Below, in pieces: positions 12,401-22,593 of a stretch of 64,000 nucleotides of DNA. Numbering within the stretch: position 1 is the first letter of the stretch; every line of letters starts with the position of its first letter. Origin of the DNA: Erigeron canadensis. Taxonomy: Eukaryota; Streptophyta; Magnoliopsida; Asterales; Asteraceae. The stretch covers positions 248,001 through 312,000 of the forward strand of contig NC_057765.1 of NCBI RefSeq assembly GCF_010389155.1, in the 5' to 3' direction. Below the pieces are notes generated by a model that had not been told where the DNA came from, did no database searches, and saw only the letters and a program-made list of their open reading frames with translations. The translations under genes were made by a program, and so were the position numbers.

Positions 12401-13379
12401 CCAGAGACACAGACTCCCTATCACATCAAAATAATTCTAGACTAGCATTCTAAACATAAAATGGCATAATCAAAATAGCTAGTCTAAGTAACATCTGCTC
12501 GCATAAACCGGGCAGTAGCTCCCGTGTCTTCTTCAACCTCCTCTGTGTCACCTGGATCAACAGAATTTCCTGTAGTGTTAGCTGGTGCAGGATCAGACAG
12601 GTCCTCAGGAGAAACTGAAGGTGTGCTAACATCATCAGTGTTAACCTTACAAAGTGTATCAAAATGAAAGTGTGCTAAAATATACTTACTTTTATATCAT
12701 AATTAAATGGTCAAGGTAATACAATGCAGGTTGGATGGGATGAATCCTCAGCTGGTGAACGTCCTAGTCGGGTTTCAGTTTGGGAAATTGAGCCGGTTGT
12801 GACACCTTTTTACATGTGTCCACCTCCATTTTTCAGGCAAAAGTTCGGTCAACAGCCTGGTACTCGTTATCTCTGTGCTCTGAACTTCATGTTTTAACCA
12901 TAAAACGATTTGCATCTTATGTGTTGACATTTTGTAGATAGTGATATAGAGATAGAGAATGCTTATAAAAGAGGGATCTCCATGCCATGGCTTGAAGATG
13001 CAAGTATGAAGGATGGGTCGAGCTCAATCTTTCCTGGACTGAGTCTGGTCCAGTGGATGAGCATGCAACAAAGTCTTGGGTTCCCACCTTCCATCAATTC
13101 TCTAAATAGCAGCCTCAGCTTTGAAGATCCGTCCAAGTTATTAAGCTTTCAATCCCCACATTCGAACAAAGCAAACCAAAAGAACCAACTTGTGACTCCC
13201 CTGCAACAACTATCTCCCCTGTGGCCCCAACAACACCAACTCTTGCATCCAACTAACATAAATCAACAACAGCTTCAGCAGCAGCAACAACATCAATCGC
13301 AAGAAAATAATCAACAACCGTATAATCAACAACAGAATTCGATATACACTCAGATACAGCAGCAACAACTACTACTACT

Positions 13380-13454
<75 letters not shown>

Positions 13455-15131
13455 GGAACAACAACAGCAACGACAACAACAACAACAACAACAGCAGCAG
13501 CAGCAGCAGCAGCAACTAAAACAACAACAACAACAATATGAGCTGCAACTACAACAAAAACCACAATCACAACAAATTTCAGGAAATAGCCAACCTCAGC
13601 AAACCATTGGTTCGGCCAATAGGACTTCGTTTCAGCCTTCATCGATGTCACAACATCAAATTGAACAACAGAAAACACCATCACACTCACTCCAACATAA
13701 CTTGACACTAAGGCAACAGAGCGTATCAGAGCAGCAGCAAACACTGCAGATAGTGCAAAAAATGCAACAGCAGCAGCAGCATTTTTTCTCGGCTTCAACT
13801 CATGTAGAGCCTCACTTGTCTCCACAACAGCAGGTTTTGCCGCAAATTCAGCAACTCAAACAGCAGCAACAACAACTTAGCAGTAATAGCTTGTCAACAT
13901 CAACACTTGTGCAATCACCACACTTTCCTTCTAACCAACAACAAAGTCAATACAAACCAATAAGAGTTCATGGTATTACTGACGTGGATCCTCCTTCATG
14001 TTCCACATCTCCTTCTACAAATAATTGCCAACTAACGCCATCAAACTTCTTCATCAAGAACCAACAACCACTGTCTGTTCTAGGGGATATCCAGAGTCAA
14101 GTTAAATCGGATACAAGAGTGAAGCATGAGTTATCTAACTTAATCCCAGATCAACCAAAAGACAAAGGTATTGTTACTGAGCCGACCACATCTGCCACAT
14201 CATATTCATTGGATGCTACTGGCCTTCCACACAACTTCAACATCCCAAACTTCTGTTTGGAGGCTGATGTTGTTCAATCGCAAAATAGAAGTGATATCTC
14301 TTTTGGGGCTAATATTGATTGTTTGCCGCCTGATGCTTTGTTATCAAGAGGTTTTGATTCTCAAAACATGATGTCTAATTACATTGGTGGCCCAAGAGAT
14401 ATTGACACCGAGTTGTCAGCTGCTGCTGAGATAAGTCCACGGTCATTTGGGGTGCCGGATATGTCTTTCAAAGCAGGTTGTTCAAATGAGAATATTCCTG
14501 CGAAGGATGCTGGTGTTTTAGGTAATGGGTTGTGGGGTAATCAGTCTCAGCAGCGCATGAGAACATATACAAAGGTAACTTGTACATGCCCCTTTTATAA
14601 ATTTATTGTATTTTGTTAGGTTCTAATATGTTTTTAACATTAGTTACCATTCTATTCTAATGGTTTTAGGTCCAAAAACGTGGGTCGGTAGGAAGAACGA
14701 TTGATGTGACACGTTACAAGGGGTATGAAGAGCTGAGGCATGATCTTGCTCGCATGTTTGGGATTGAAGGTCAGTTAGAAGATGCACAACGGGTGGAGTG
14801 GAAACTTGTTTATGTTGACCATGAGAATGACATATTACTAGTTGGTGATGACCCATGGGAGTAAGTATAGTCTTCTTTAACCAAAACATTAGTCGTGTAT
14901 TCCTTTGATAATTAGTTGATGTTCCTAACATTGACTTCTTACTTTTTCAGGGAGTTTGTCAGCTGTGTTCAAAGCATAAAGATTCTGTCATATTCTGAAG
15001 TACAAAAGATGAGTTTGGATGGTGATTTAGGTAACGTACCGGTTCCCAATCCAGCATCTAGCGGAACTGATAGTGGAAACCCATGGAGAGCACAGTATGA
15101 CGACAATTCAGCTCAATCCTTCAATAGGTGA
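9255..15131 (+). CDS. ARF19: Auxin response factor, ARF7/ARF19 clade (activator)
   Basis: Nuclear transcription factor that binds TGTCTC-type auxin response elements and is controlled by Aux/IAA repressors. Thirteen exons: 9255-9312, 10443-10555, 10663-10758, 10844-10900, 10996-11151, 11234-11318, 11458-11548, 11626-11790, 11912-12107, 12730-12859, 12938-14574, 14670-14860, 14951-15131. They sum to 3156 nt (1051 aa), in frame throughout. The N-terminus MKAPSN is typical of ARF7/ARF19, followed by LWHACAGP, a B3 domain at about 130-232 ([13 protein letters not shown]) and the ARF domain at about 255-340. The middle region (about 470-720) is glutamine-rich, the mark of activator ARFs. A C-terminal PB1 domain (about 926-1015) keeps the invariant Lys (K931) and the acidic GDDPWEEF segment. 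ARF7 and ARF19 cannot be separated from this sequence alone. Intron 1 carries a MITE and intron 9 a retrocopy-like insert. Confidence 0.95.
9435..9480 (+). repeat. (TAT)n microsatellite in ARF intron 1
   Basis: About 15 uninterrupted TAT/ATT trinucleotides lie in the first intron of the ARF gene, about 120 bp after the donor site. Such a tract is likely to vary in length between individuals. Confidence 0.85.
9898..10043 (+). mobile_element. Diverged Mutator-like MITE in ARF intron 1
   Basis: Begins GGAAAATGTTTCTAAATGCA and ends GTGTTTAACAAAACCC. Internal words CTTAACGTGCATAAAAAA and TTAGGGTTGTGTTTAA match the two better-preserved copies at 33389-33543 and 33827-33982, so it belongs to the same family. 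The flanks are too AT-rich to prove a target duplication, and an (AT)n run abuts the right end. Confidence 0.55.
12254..12678 (-). pseudogene. Retrocopy-like insert in ARF intron 9
   Basis: On the minus strand an open frame enters from the right edge without a start and ends in TAG at 12484-12486. It encodes an acidic Ser/Pro/Thr-rich tail ending [11 protein letters not shown]. About 230 bp of 3'UTR-like sequence follows, then an A-rich end (CCCAAAAACAAAAT). The block is flanked by the same 12-mer, AATATACTTACT (12242-12253 and 12679-12690). This layout fits a 5'-truncated reverse-transcribed copy of an mRNA or retroelement 3' end. I do not recognise the peptide. An alternative is a SINE on the plus strand, because 12340-12400 has A-box-like (CCCCAGTGGTAAACCGG) and B-box-like (GGGTTCCAAAC) motifs. 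A 12-mer repeat in AT-rich DNA could also be chance. Confidence 0.4.
13381..13524 (+). repeat. CAG/CAA repeat encoding polyglutamine in the ARF
   Basis: 25 consecutive Gln codons (13381-13455) are followed by Glu, 4 Gln, Arg and 14 more Gln. The first block is almost pure CAG, the next almost pure CAA, then mixed CAA and CAG. The tract lies in the activation region of the ARF. Pure CAG blocks are prone to length change; the interspersed CAA blocks would limit slippage. Confidence 0.9.
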
Positions 15132-17700
15132 AAGAAAATTTTATATGCAGTCAACAACTCTGACTCATATTTCTGAGCAGCATATATATAGAAGATAGGT
15201 TAATTTACAAGTGTAAATTTCGCTTTATAGAAACAACAGAACAGTGTATTAATTGTTGTATGATGATGATGATGATGATGATATATAGAGTTGAGTAATA
15301 GGTATTTCTGAATGTTCTAACTGTTCAGAAATCAAATCAGAAAGGTAGAGAAGGAGGTGTAATTACCATTTTGTATGTTTGTAGCTCCAAAAGCCCATCG
15401 CTTGTTTTTTAAAAGATGGGTTGTCTTCAAGATTTCAGCTTTCAAGAATTGCTTTTGTATTACTATTACTATGTAATATATATAGTGTGATTATGTGGAT
15501 GGGGAGAATCAAAAGAAAAGTGTAGAATTCGTGTGGTAGCAGTGTGTTGACATTCTTTATTTTGATTGAATAGATTAAAGGTTATTAAAATATATTGGTT
15601 GACCTTGATTTTATTACTATATTGTATAATTAATAGTCTAAACATGTGAAACAAATTAGTCAAACTTTGTTGGTCAACCATTTCTTTTATGGTGCATACC
15701 CCACCAACTCCATTAGTTTTATATACAAGGCTTTGATTATCAAGATTTAATCTCAAATCATTGTTGACAGTATGATTATTTTACAAAACAATGACATGTC
15801 TAAAAACGTTAAAGATAATTGTCCCCTCTTATTACATTTAAACATATAGATTTGTTTTACTATAATTCAGCGAATGATTAATCCTCCTAATTCATTTGCC
15901 TAATAATCAACCTAAGGATGATGGCATGTAAAAATTCAAAAGGTAAAATTAAGAAACTGATTAAGTGAAATCCACTTGTCACATTCATATAATTTTAGGA
16001 GAATTTTTAAGCTAATATTTAAGAGAATTAATCATTTCCGTTTACGATATATTCAAGTAATGAAAATATTCATCCAAATTTTGTTATAATTTAAGGTCGT
16101 CCTAACCACTATGGACTTACTCATCAATCTCATAATCTATATACAGGTGGTACCAACTCATCCTCAATATATGACCTCAACCTCATTCAAGTTTAGAAGC
16201 TCGGGGTAAGAGAGATTGAAGAGTTATGGCGTTTGGGTACGGACATGGGGTTTATCAACCTTAAAATATTAATGTCCATACGCAAAACCCAACCAAACTG
16301 AATCGGGAAATTGAAAAACTGAACCGAACTAAATTTTCGAATCTAACGGTTTTGGTTTTCTAAAAACCGAACAGTTTCAATTTTGGGCAAAAATCGACTC
16401 ATGCTTACCCTACCACTAATGAACACGAATTATGTGTAGGTAAAATATGTATAACTTATAATTAAGGCCTATATAATTTAAACTACTATTTTTAAATTTA
16501 GTTATAGAGCAAATTTTATCCATTTTTAAAGAAAAAAGATGATTTTGTCTTGCTGACGACATATTAATAGATATGCTTTCCTATGTTGTTAATAACGGTG
16601 ATATAACGATTATCGATTTTTCCTCAAAATACCGGTCAAAATAATGGTTCTGATATTATCGGTGTTAATTTACTGATATTTTGTCTTTTAAATTTCGGTC
16701 TAATAGGTGTTAATATAGACTTTTTCTTCTCTTTTTAATGAGCCCAAAATAATAGATACTTAATAGTTCAATCTTAACAATATAAAAGGCAAACATCTTT
16801 AGCTGTGAAATTATTTAATAATTCATCATGGTTTGTGTTTTAAAAATTGTTCTTCGAAATTATTTGAATGTGAAGTATGAACTAGGTATAAAAAAAAATG
16901 ATTATTCTTTTAAATGTGTTACAAAAATTATTAAATAATTTCGATTTATTTGATTACATAATAAGTATAATCGATTTATTTGTTTCCTTTTGATTTTATC
17001 CTTTGAGTTTATTAAATATCATAACCTAATTGTTAATTTGGATTGTTTATTAAATATCATAAGATATGTGTATTTTAGAGAGATTATGTAATATTCAGGG
17101 GAGTTTATGTATATTTATTAAATTCAAATGTTTAATTTGTAACTTTTTTTCTAACAGGCAGCACGGATCAATTTCTCTTCTTTTATCTATAGTGTATTAT
17201 AAAAAGAATAGCCTCTTATTTATGGAAATGTTGAAATTTGTGTAATATTTACGCATAACACCCTTTAAAATGTTTTAATCTACACTACCCACTTAACATT
17301 AATAATTAAATTAATTAGATATCAATAATTAATTTTTTAAAATATCTCCAATAACCATCTATGTCAATTACTTTTAAACCAGTAATTTACACCATTCGGC
17401 ATTGCATTCGCTACTAAGAATCGTCACTGCAACAACTACCGTCGTATTGTGCGGGTACCGTAACAGTATATGAAATAGATATCATATCAAATGTGTGATG
17501 TAATAAAATGGAAAGTTTATGTTGTGGACCACGTGAATAAAAACAAACGTGGTGCTTTCTTTTTAGTAATGATGTCACCGCGTAACAACGAACATAAATA
17601 ATAGTTAAATGGTTATTATATATACTTGTGTGTAGTATTTGGTGCCATCTGGAACGAATTCCACTAATAGTTTTCTGGATACTTGACAATCAACACGCCC
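15132..17700. other. ARF 3' region and gene-free interval
   Basis: The ARF 3'UTR probably occupies the first few hundred bases and includes a (GAT)n run near 15260. Beyond it lie a MITE-like element (15872-16037), repetitive Ac/hAT-like 'CGGTTTT' sequence around 16270-16400, and AT-rich DNA. A CACGTG G-box at 17530-17535 and a TTGACC W-box-like motif near 17702 fall in the upstream region of the ERF gene. Confidence 0.5.
15872..16037. mobile_element. MITE-like element, same family as 1221-1394
   Basis: The left end GAATGATTAATCCTCCTAA with following CATTTGCCTAA resembles the left end of the 1221-1394 element. The right end AAGAGAATTAATCATTTCC is its approximate inverse. The core is about 130 bp, AT-rich and non-coding. 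Confidence 0.45.
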
Positions 17701-17730
17701 CGTTGACCTTCCGCCAAATTTTATTCAAAC

Positions 17731-17739
17731 TATATATAC
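17731..17739 (+). promoter_or_regulatory. TATA box of the ERF gene
   Basis: TATATATAC lies 145 bp upstream of the ERF start codon. This would place the transcription start about 30 bp downstream and leave a leader of roughly 110 nt. This is the best promoter candidate in the interval. Confidence 0.5.
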
Positions 17740-17875
17740 TCACTGCAACCGCTACCCAAAACTAAATTACTCACACACACACACTGGCTATATCTTATAA
17801 TCTCTAGCTAATTAATAATCAAACCTATATATATATATATATACTGCTGCGCGCTGCTTCATCATCCTGTCATCT

Positions 17876-18484
17876 ATGGGCGAAGAAGGAAGAGACATCA
17901 ATAATATGATCCACAACAACAATGTCGACGTAGACGAGGCGAAATACAGAGGCGTCCGAAAGAGGAAATGGGGGAAATGGGTTTCAGAGATCAGACTCCC
18001 CAACAGCCGCGAAAGGATATGGTTGGGGTCGTACGATTCCCCGGAGAAGGCAGCTCGTGCTTTCGATGCGGCTCTCTTCTGTCTGAGAGGCCACAATGCC
18101 AACTTCAACTTCCCGCATCAGCCTCCCAACATCCCGGGAGGCACGGACCTTCACCCTTCCGAGATACAAGCCGTCGCTGCTCACTACGCAAACTCCACCA
18201 CATCTCATCATCATCAGTTGCATAATGTTTCCGTTTCCGATGATCATGATTATATTATTTCCACCTCATCATCATCATCATCATCTATGGATGTCGTGTC
18301 CTCGTCCCTAATGGCGGATCATAACATACCCGATTATGGGATATTTCCGGGATTTGATGATTATTTCATACCCCTACAGCCTTCATATACTGCTGCTTAT
18401 GATTACGGTACTACTACTGAAGAGGTCATTTATGACGGATCAGGGGTTTATTCGCAAGATCCATGCCACCTTTGGAACTTCTAA
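17876..18484 (+). CDS. ERF017: AP2/ERF transcription factor, ERF017/ORA47-like
   Basis: Single-exon gene of 202 aa encoding a nuclear DNA-binding regulator of the DREB-side group II ERFs. One AP2 domain spans residues 24-81 ([20 protein letters not shown], then [19 protein letters not shown]), with Val14 as in DREB-type domains. The Arabidopsis relatives ERF017/ERF018 (ORA47) share the [14 protein letters not shown] block and a C-terminus ending in LWxF; here it is LWNF. After the domain comes a region with a conserved [11 protein letters not shown] helix, a His stretch and a Ser run coded by TCA repeats, then an acidic aromatic C-terminal region typical of activation domains. ORA47-type proteins act in wound and jasmonate responses; that role here is inference from family. 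The absence of introns is normal for the group. Confidence 0.93.
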   Translation: MGEEGRDINNMIHNNNVDVDEAKYRGVRKRKWGKWVSEIRLPNSRERIWLGSYDSPEKAARAFDAALFCLRGHNANFNFPHQPPNIPGGTDLHPSEIQAVAAHYANSTTSHHHQLHNVSVSDDHDYIISTSSSSSSSMDVVSSSLMADHNIPDYGIFPGFDDYFIPLQPSYTAAYDYGTTTEEVIYDGSGVYSQDPCHLWNF

Positions 18485-19755
18485 TAATTTATAATTCAAA
18501 TTAATTAGAAGCTAGCCGGCCACGAGATTGATCGATCAACTATATATATATTAATTTAAGCCCCATCGATCAAATCATGAATAAATGAAATGAAGATTGA
18601 GCTAGCTAGGGAATTTATATACATAGGTGATGATGAAGTTGAGCATATATGCATGTGTGCGCATGCATGGCCCATTCCCTTTTTTAGCTTCCATCATGTT
18701 TTTGTTAATTTTCCCCGGCCTTTATATTACATACATTTCATTATATATATGTATAGCTACTTCCATCATTCCATGCAAGATGGTGCATAGTAATAGTAAT
18801 ATATACTCCATGTTTGTACACCAATCCATATCCATATATAGAATTACTATACGAGTATCAATTACACATCAAATGATCAGTCTTTTTCCATCATGCTATA
18901 ACTTATAAGTTCAATTTATGATCGAATATATATATATGTGTGTGCGCGCGCGCGCATTTCAATCTAGGATCGAGTTGGCTTGCCACCTACGTACAATAAA
19001 CAAGGATTAGACGTGTATAGCTAGTTATACTATACAGTATATGTGTGTAATAGCGAAAGTAGTACTGGAGCCAGGTGACTGATGGGGGACGTACATGCAT
19101 ACTAAAAAATGGAAGCTAGCAGCTGGTCGGTCAACATTTGAAAATGAATGTGATGTATTGTACGTGTGTGTATATTACGGAGTATTTAATTCACCAATAT
19201 ATATAATATATGTATGGTCTAATAAAAAAACACAAAAAGATATACAAATTAAGCCAAACTATATAACACATGATCGATTAATTAATTCAATTAATAATGG
19301 AGAGTCAGTTGGTATACGAGTACGTACGTACGTATTAATTTAATTAATTAATGGGAAGGAAGGAATGAAGGAAGGAATGAAGATGTTGACAGTAGTCAAT
19401 GAAAGGTAACCACCAACTACCCATGCCAGCTAGCTACAATTTCTCTAGTCCGCCCAAAAACTTATTGGCAGGCATGTTATTCGATCATTATCTTTAATAT
19501 ACTAAACTCTTTCCTTTTTTTCTTTCCCCTTACTTTACGTACGTATGTCACAACACCATCTCAAGTTTTCATATATCTCCATGTATATATCTATCCTTTT
19601 CTGACCATGATTAATAATTCCCTCACATCCATAGCTAGGTAGGTAGAGAATATATATTAATGTATTGAGTAATTATCATAGCCAGCCGGCAGGCCAATTG
19701 AAGATATTGTACGTACGTGTGACGGATCGTCGATAGATCATCGATCGCATGCACC
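18485..19755. other. Intergenic region between ERF and receptor kinase
   Basis: No gene is supported. The stretch contains a (GT)n(GC)n run near 18935-18955, palindromic ACGTACGTACGT-type words around 19320-19335 and 19540, and a GGAAGGAATGAA repeat near 19350-19385. It probably holds the promoter of the receptor kinase. Confidence 0.45.
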
Positions 19756-21836
19756 ATGCGGCCGCACCAATATTATATATGCATCAAAATATCATTATTT
19801 CTTTCCCTTCATTACCATATCTCTGGATCCCAAAACAACCCCCCCTCATCAGCTGTCCTCCTCCTCGACTTCAAAAACTCCTTGGCCAACTCGGATTCAT
19901 TAACCAACTGGAAACCTGCCGAGTCGCCATGTGATTCCAATAATATATGGGTGGGAATTGTGTGTAACAGGGACACCATGATCACCAATATCAACCTGGC
20001 CAGCATGGGCCTTCAAGGAACACCCAACGTGGCTGCCTTTGCCCCTCTTGAATATCTGGAATCCATCAGCCTCCAAAACAACTCTCTTGTGGGTCCCATA
20101 CCGGCTTTCAATCTTGTCCCCAGTCTGAAAGCTATCTACGCTTCCAAGAATCAGTTTACGGGGGTCATCCCCCCTGACTACTTCCAACCCTTGGGGTCTT
20201 TGAAAAGGATCTGGCTATCCGATAACAAATTCTCCGGCCCCATCCCCAAGTCGCTACAGGACTTGACGTATCTCAGGGAGCTTCATTTAGAGAACAACGA
20301 ATTCTCCGGTCCCATCCCCGACTTTTCGGAATCAGTAGATGCGTTGAATGCCCTTGACCTCTCCAACAACAAACTGGAAGGTCCGATTCCAAGGCCTTTA
20401 AACAGGTTCGACAAGGAAGCCTTTGACAACAACCCTGACCTATGCGGCCCAAAGGCCTCCAAAGACTGCCCGGCCACTTCCCAACCAGTTTTGGCCAAGA
20501 AACTGTTGATCGCGGCTATAGTCGTGGCCTTTCTGTTACTCGTCATGTCCTTGAAAGATAAAAGAAAAGAAGAAAACATGAGGATCTTACGTAAACAAAA
20601 TAATTATGATCACGAAGCAGCTGCTAACACTGTGGTTACCATCCCAAGCAGCAGCATCAATAATAGTTCAAGGAAGAGCAGTAGTAGAAAAGGCGGTTAT
20701 AGCAGCCTGCAGATGGTGAAAAGCAAGAGCAAGGTTAAATCCGGGCCGGTGGGTGAGCTTGTGATGGTGAATCAAGCAGTAGAAAAAGGCATTCATTTCA
20801 AGTCAGAGGATTTGATGAAGGCTTCAGCGGAGGTGCTAGGGAATGGGGCATTAGGATCCGCTTATAAGGCGATGTTGGAGAACGGAGGAGGAGTGTCGTC
20901 GGTTGTACTCAAAAAAATCAAACACATGAACACGATGAGTAAAGATGTGTTTGACGCAGAGATGAGGAAGCTAGGGAGGTTGAAGCACCACAACATATTG
21001 ACCCCCTTGGCATATCATTTCCGGAAAGAAGACAAGTTTCTAGTTTATGAATATGTCCCCAATGGCAGCCTGCACAATCTTTTGCACGGTGCGTACGTAC
21101 ATGATCGATTACTTGCTTGAATGCAGCAGCATGCTAAAACTAATATAATTATGGATATGCATATAACCTGCTATATATATATCCTATATTATATATTTGT
21201 TAATTATGATTAGTTTGGTGATATACATATATACCACAATGTTGTTGTGGCTGTGTCCACGCAGGTGATAAGAGGATTAAGCAGTCTGAGTTAAGCTGGC
21301 CCAACCGATTAAAGATGATAAAAGGAGTTGCTAGAGGAATGGGGTATCTTCATTCAGAGCTTGCTTCGTATGATTTGCCCCATGGAAATCTCAAGTCATG
21401 CAATGTACTCATGGGACCAAACTATGAACCGCTTCTATCTGATTATGCGCTTCACCCCTTGATCAATGCCACACTCGCGGCCCAATCCATGTTTGCGTAT
21501 AGATCTCCTGAAGCCATGCACCGCCAACAAGTTTCCCATAAAAGCGACGTGTATTGCCTTGGAATCGTGATTCTTGAAATGGTTACGGGGAAATATCCAT
21601 CTCAGTATCTAATGATTCATAACAACAACCAAAAAGGTGAGAGCGGGACGGATGTGGTTCAGTGGGTGCGATCGGCTCTTGATGAAAAGAGGGAAGGGGA
21701 GCTGATTGATCCAGATTTGCTTACCCATGTGGGCCAAATACAGAAGCTTCTTCACATTGGAGCTGCTTGTACCGAAACCGAGGTTGATACAAGAATCGAC
21801 ATAAAGGAAGCATTAAAAAGGATAGAGGATATATGA
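19756..21836 (+). CDS. PRK: LRR receptor-like kinase, pollen-receptor (PRK/LRR III) type; probable pseudokinase
   Basis: Two exons, 19756-21088 and 21265-21836, total 1905 nt (634 aa), joining in frame at His-Gly-Asp. Order: a short hydrophobic N-terminus, an LRR N-terminal cap with NW and a Cys pair, five to six leucine-rich repeats (about 75-220), a membrane segment (about 248-265) and a kinase-like domain (about 355-630). The ATP-site Lys (K386) is present. The catalytic loop HRD is replaced by HGN (484-486) and DFG by SDY (503-505), as in many LRR III kinases, so catalysis is doubtful and a scaffold or co-receptor role is likely. Relatives (petunia PRK1, tomato LePRK, Arabidopsis PRK) act in pollen-tube signalling; PRKs bind secreted peptides and ROP-GEFs. 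The signal peptide is weak, so a different start or missing exon is possible. Confidence 0.88.
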
Positions 21837-22593
21837 GCGCAGTGCAGTAGTGTATACTGAATATTTATCGATATATGTTGTTAATTATTATTAGAACATT
21901 TGAATGGACGTACTAACTAATAGTTAGTTAGGTCGTAAGAGTTATAACCCAATTAATGGAGTAGCTAGCTAGACAAATAACTAATCTAATTTGCTTTTTA
22001 TCATTTAATTAGCATCTACGGTATTAGTACTTGTAAAAGCATTGCACCATTGTCATTCTGTTTGATATCCATCATGTGACAATGGTCTTAGAAAACGAGG
22101 AAGTGACTCTTGATGACAAAATCATAGTTAAGATTTTAGAAAGTAGATGGGGCATAATTAAGACTAGTATTACAACTATGTGGGTGGGTGTGTGTGTGTG
22201 TATAGGAGGATGGCTGTTGCAGCATAAGATACAAGCAATAAATTCAAAGACCGTATATATAGCTATTCATTTTACTCCTCATTTGTTGTAGCTACAGTTG
22301 TACGTACGCTTACTTAATCATCCACAAAATTCCTTTTGTTTCTCCTACACAAACTTGGCCATGCATATGCTGGAAAATAAAATATCAAGTTAAAATTTAA
22401 TAAAACTAAACTGGACTTATATATGACGCATGTTACAGCATATAACTCAGTTGGTACTTTCGTACATGAGGTACTACATATTACACATCCCGGCCACAAT
22501 GGTTATAGCTCCCTCCAGCTGGTAGTCAAAAATAAGAAGCTATAACGGGGCAACCTTCTAGATACAAACCATGTGGAATTGCAGGTCATGAGT
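21837..22593. other. Convergent intergenic region
   Basis: Lies between the 3' end of the receptor kinase (+) and the 3' end of the TBL gene (-), so it holds both 3' regions. I see no gene or delimited repeat apart from a short GT run near 22190. Confidence 0.5.

Noticed and set aside
13253..13825. 190-codon open frame on the minus strand, very rich in Val and Ala
   Set aside because: It is the complement of the CAG/CAA polyglutamine tract of the ARF exon and has no independent support.
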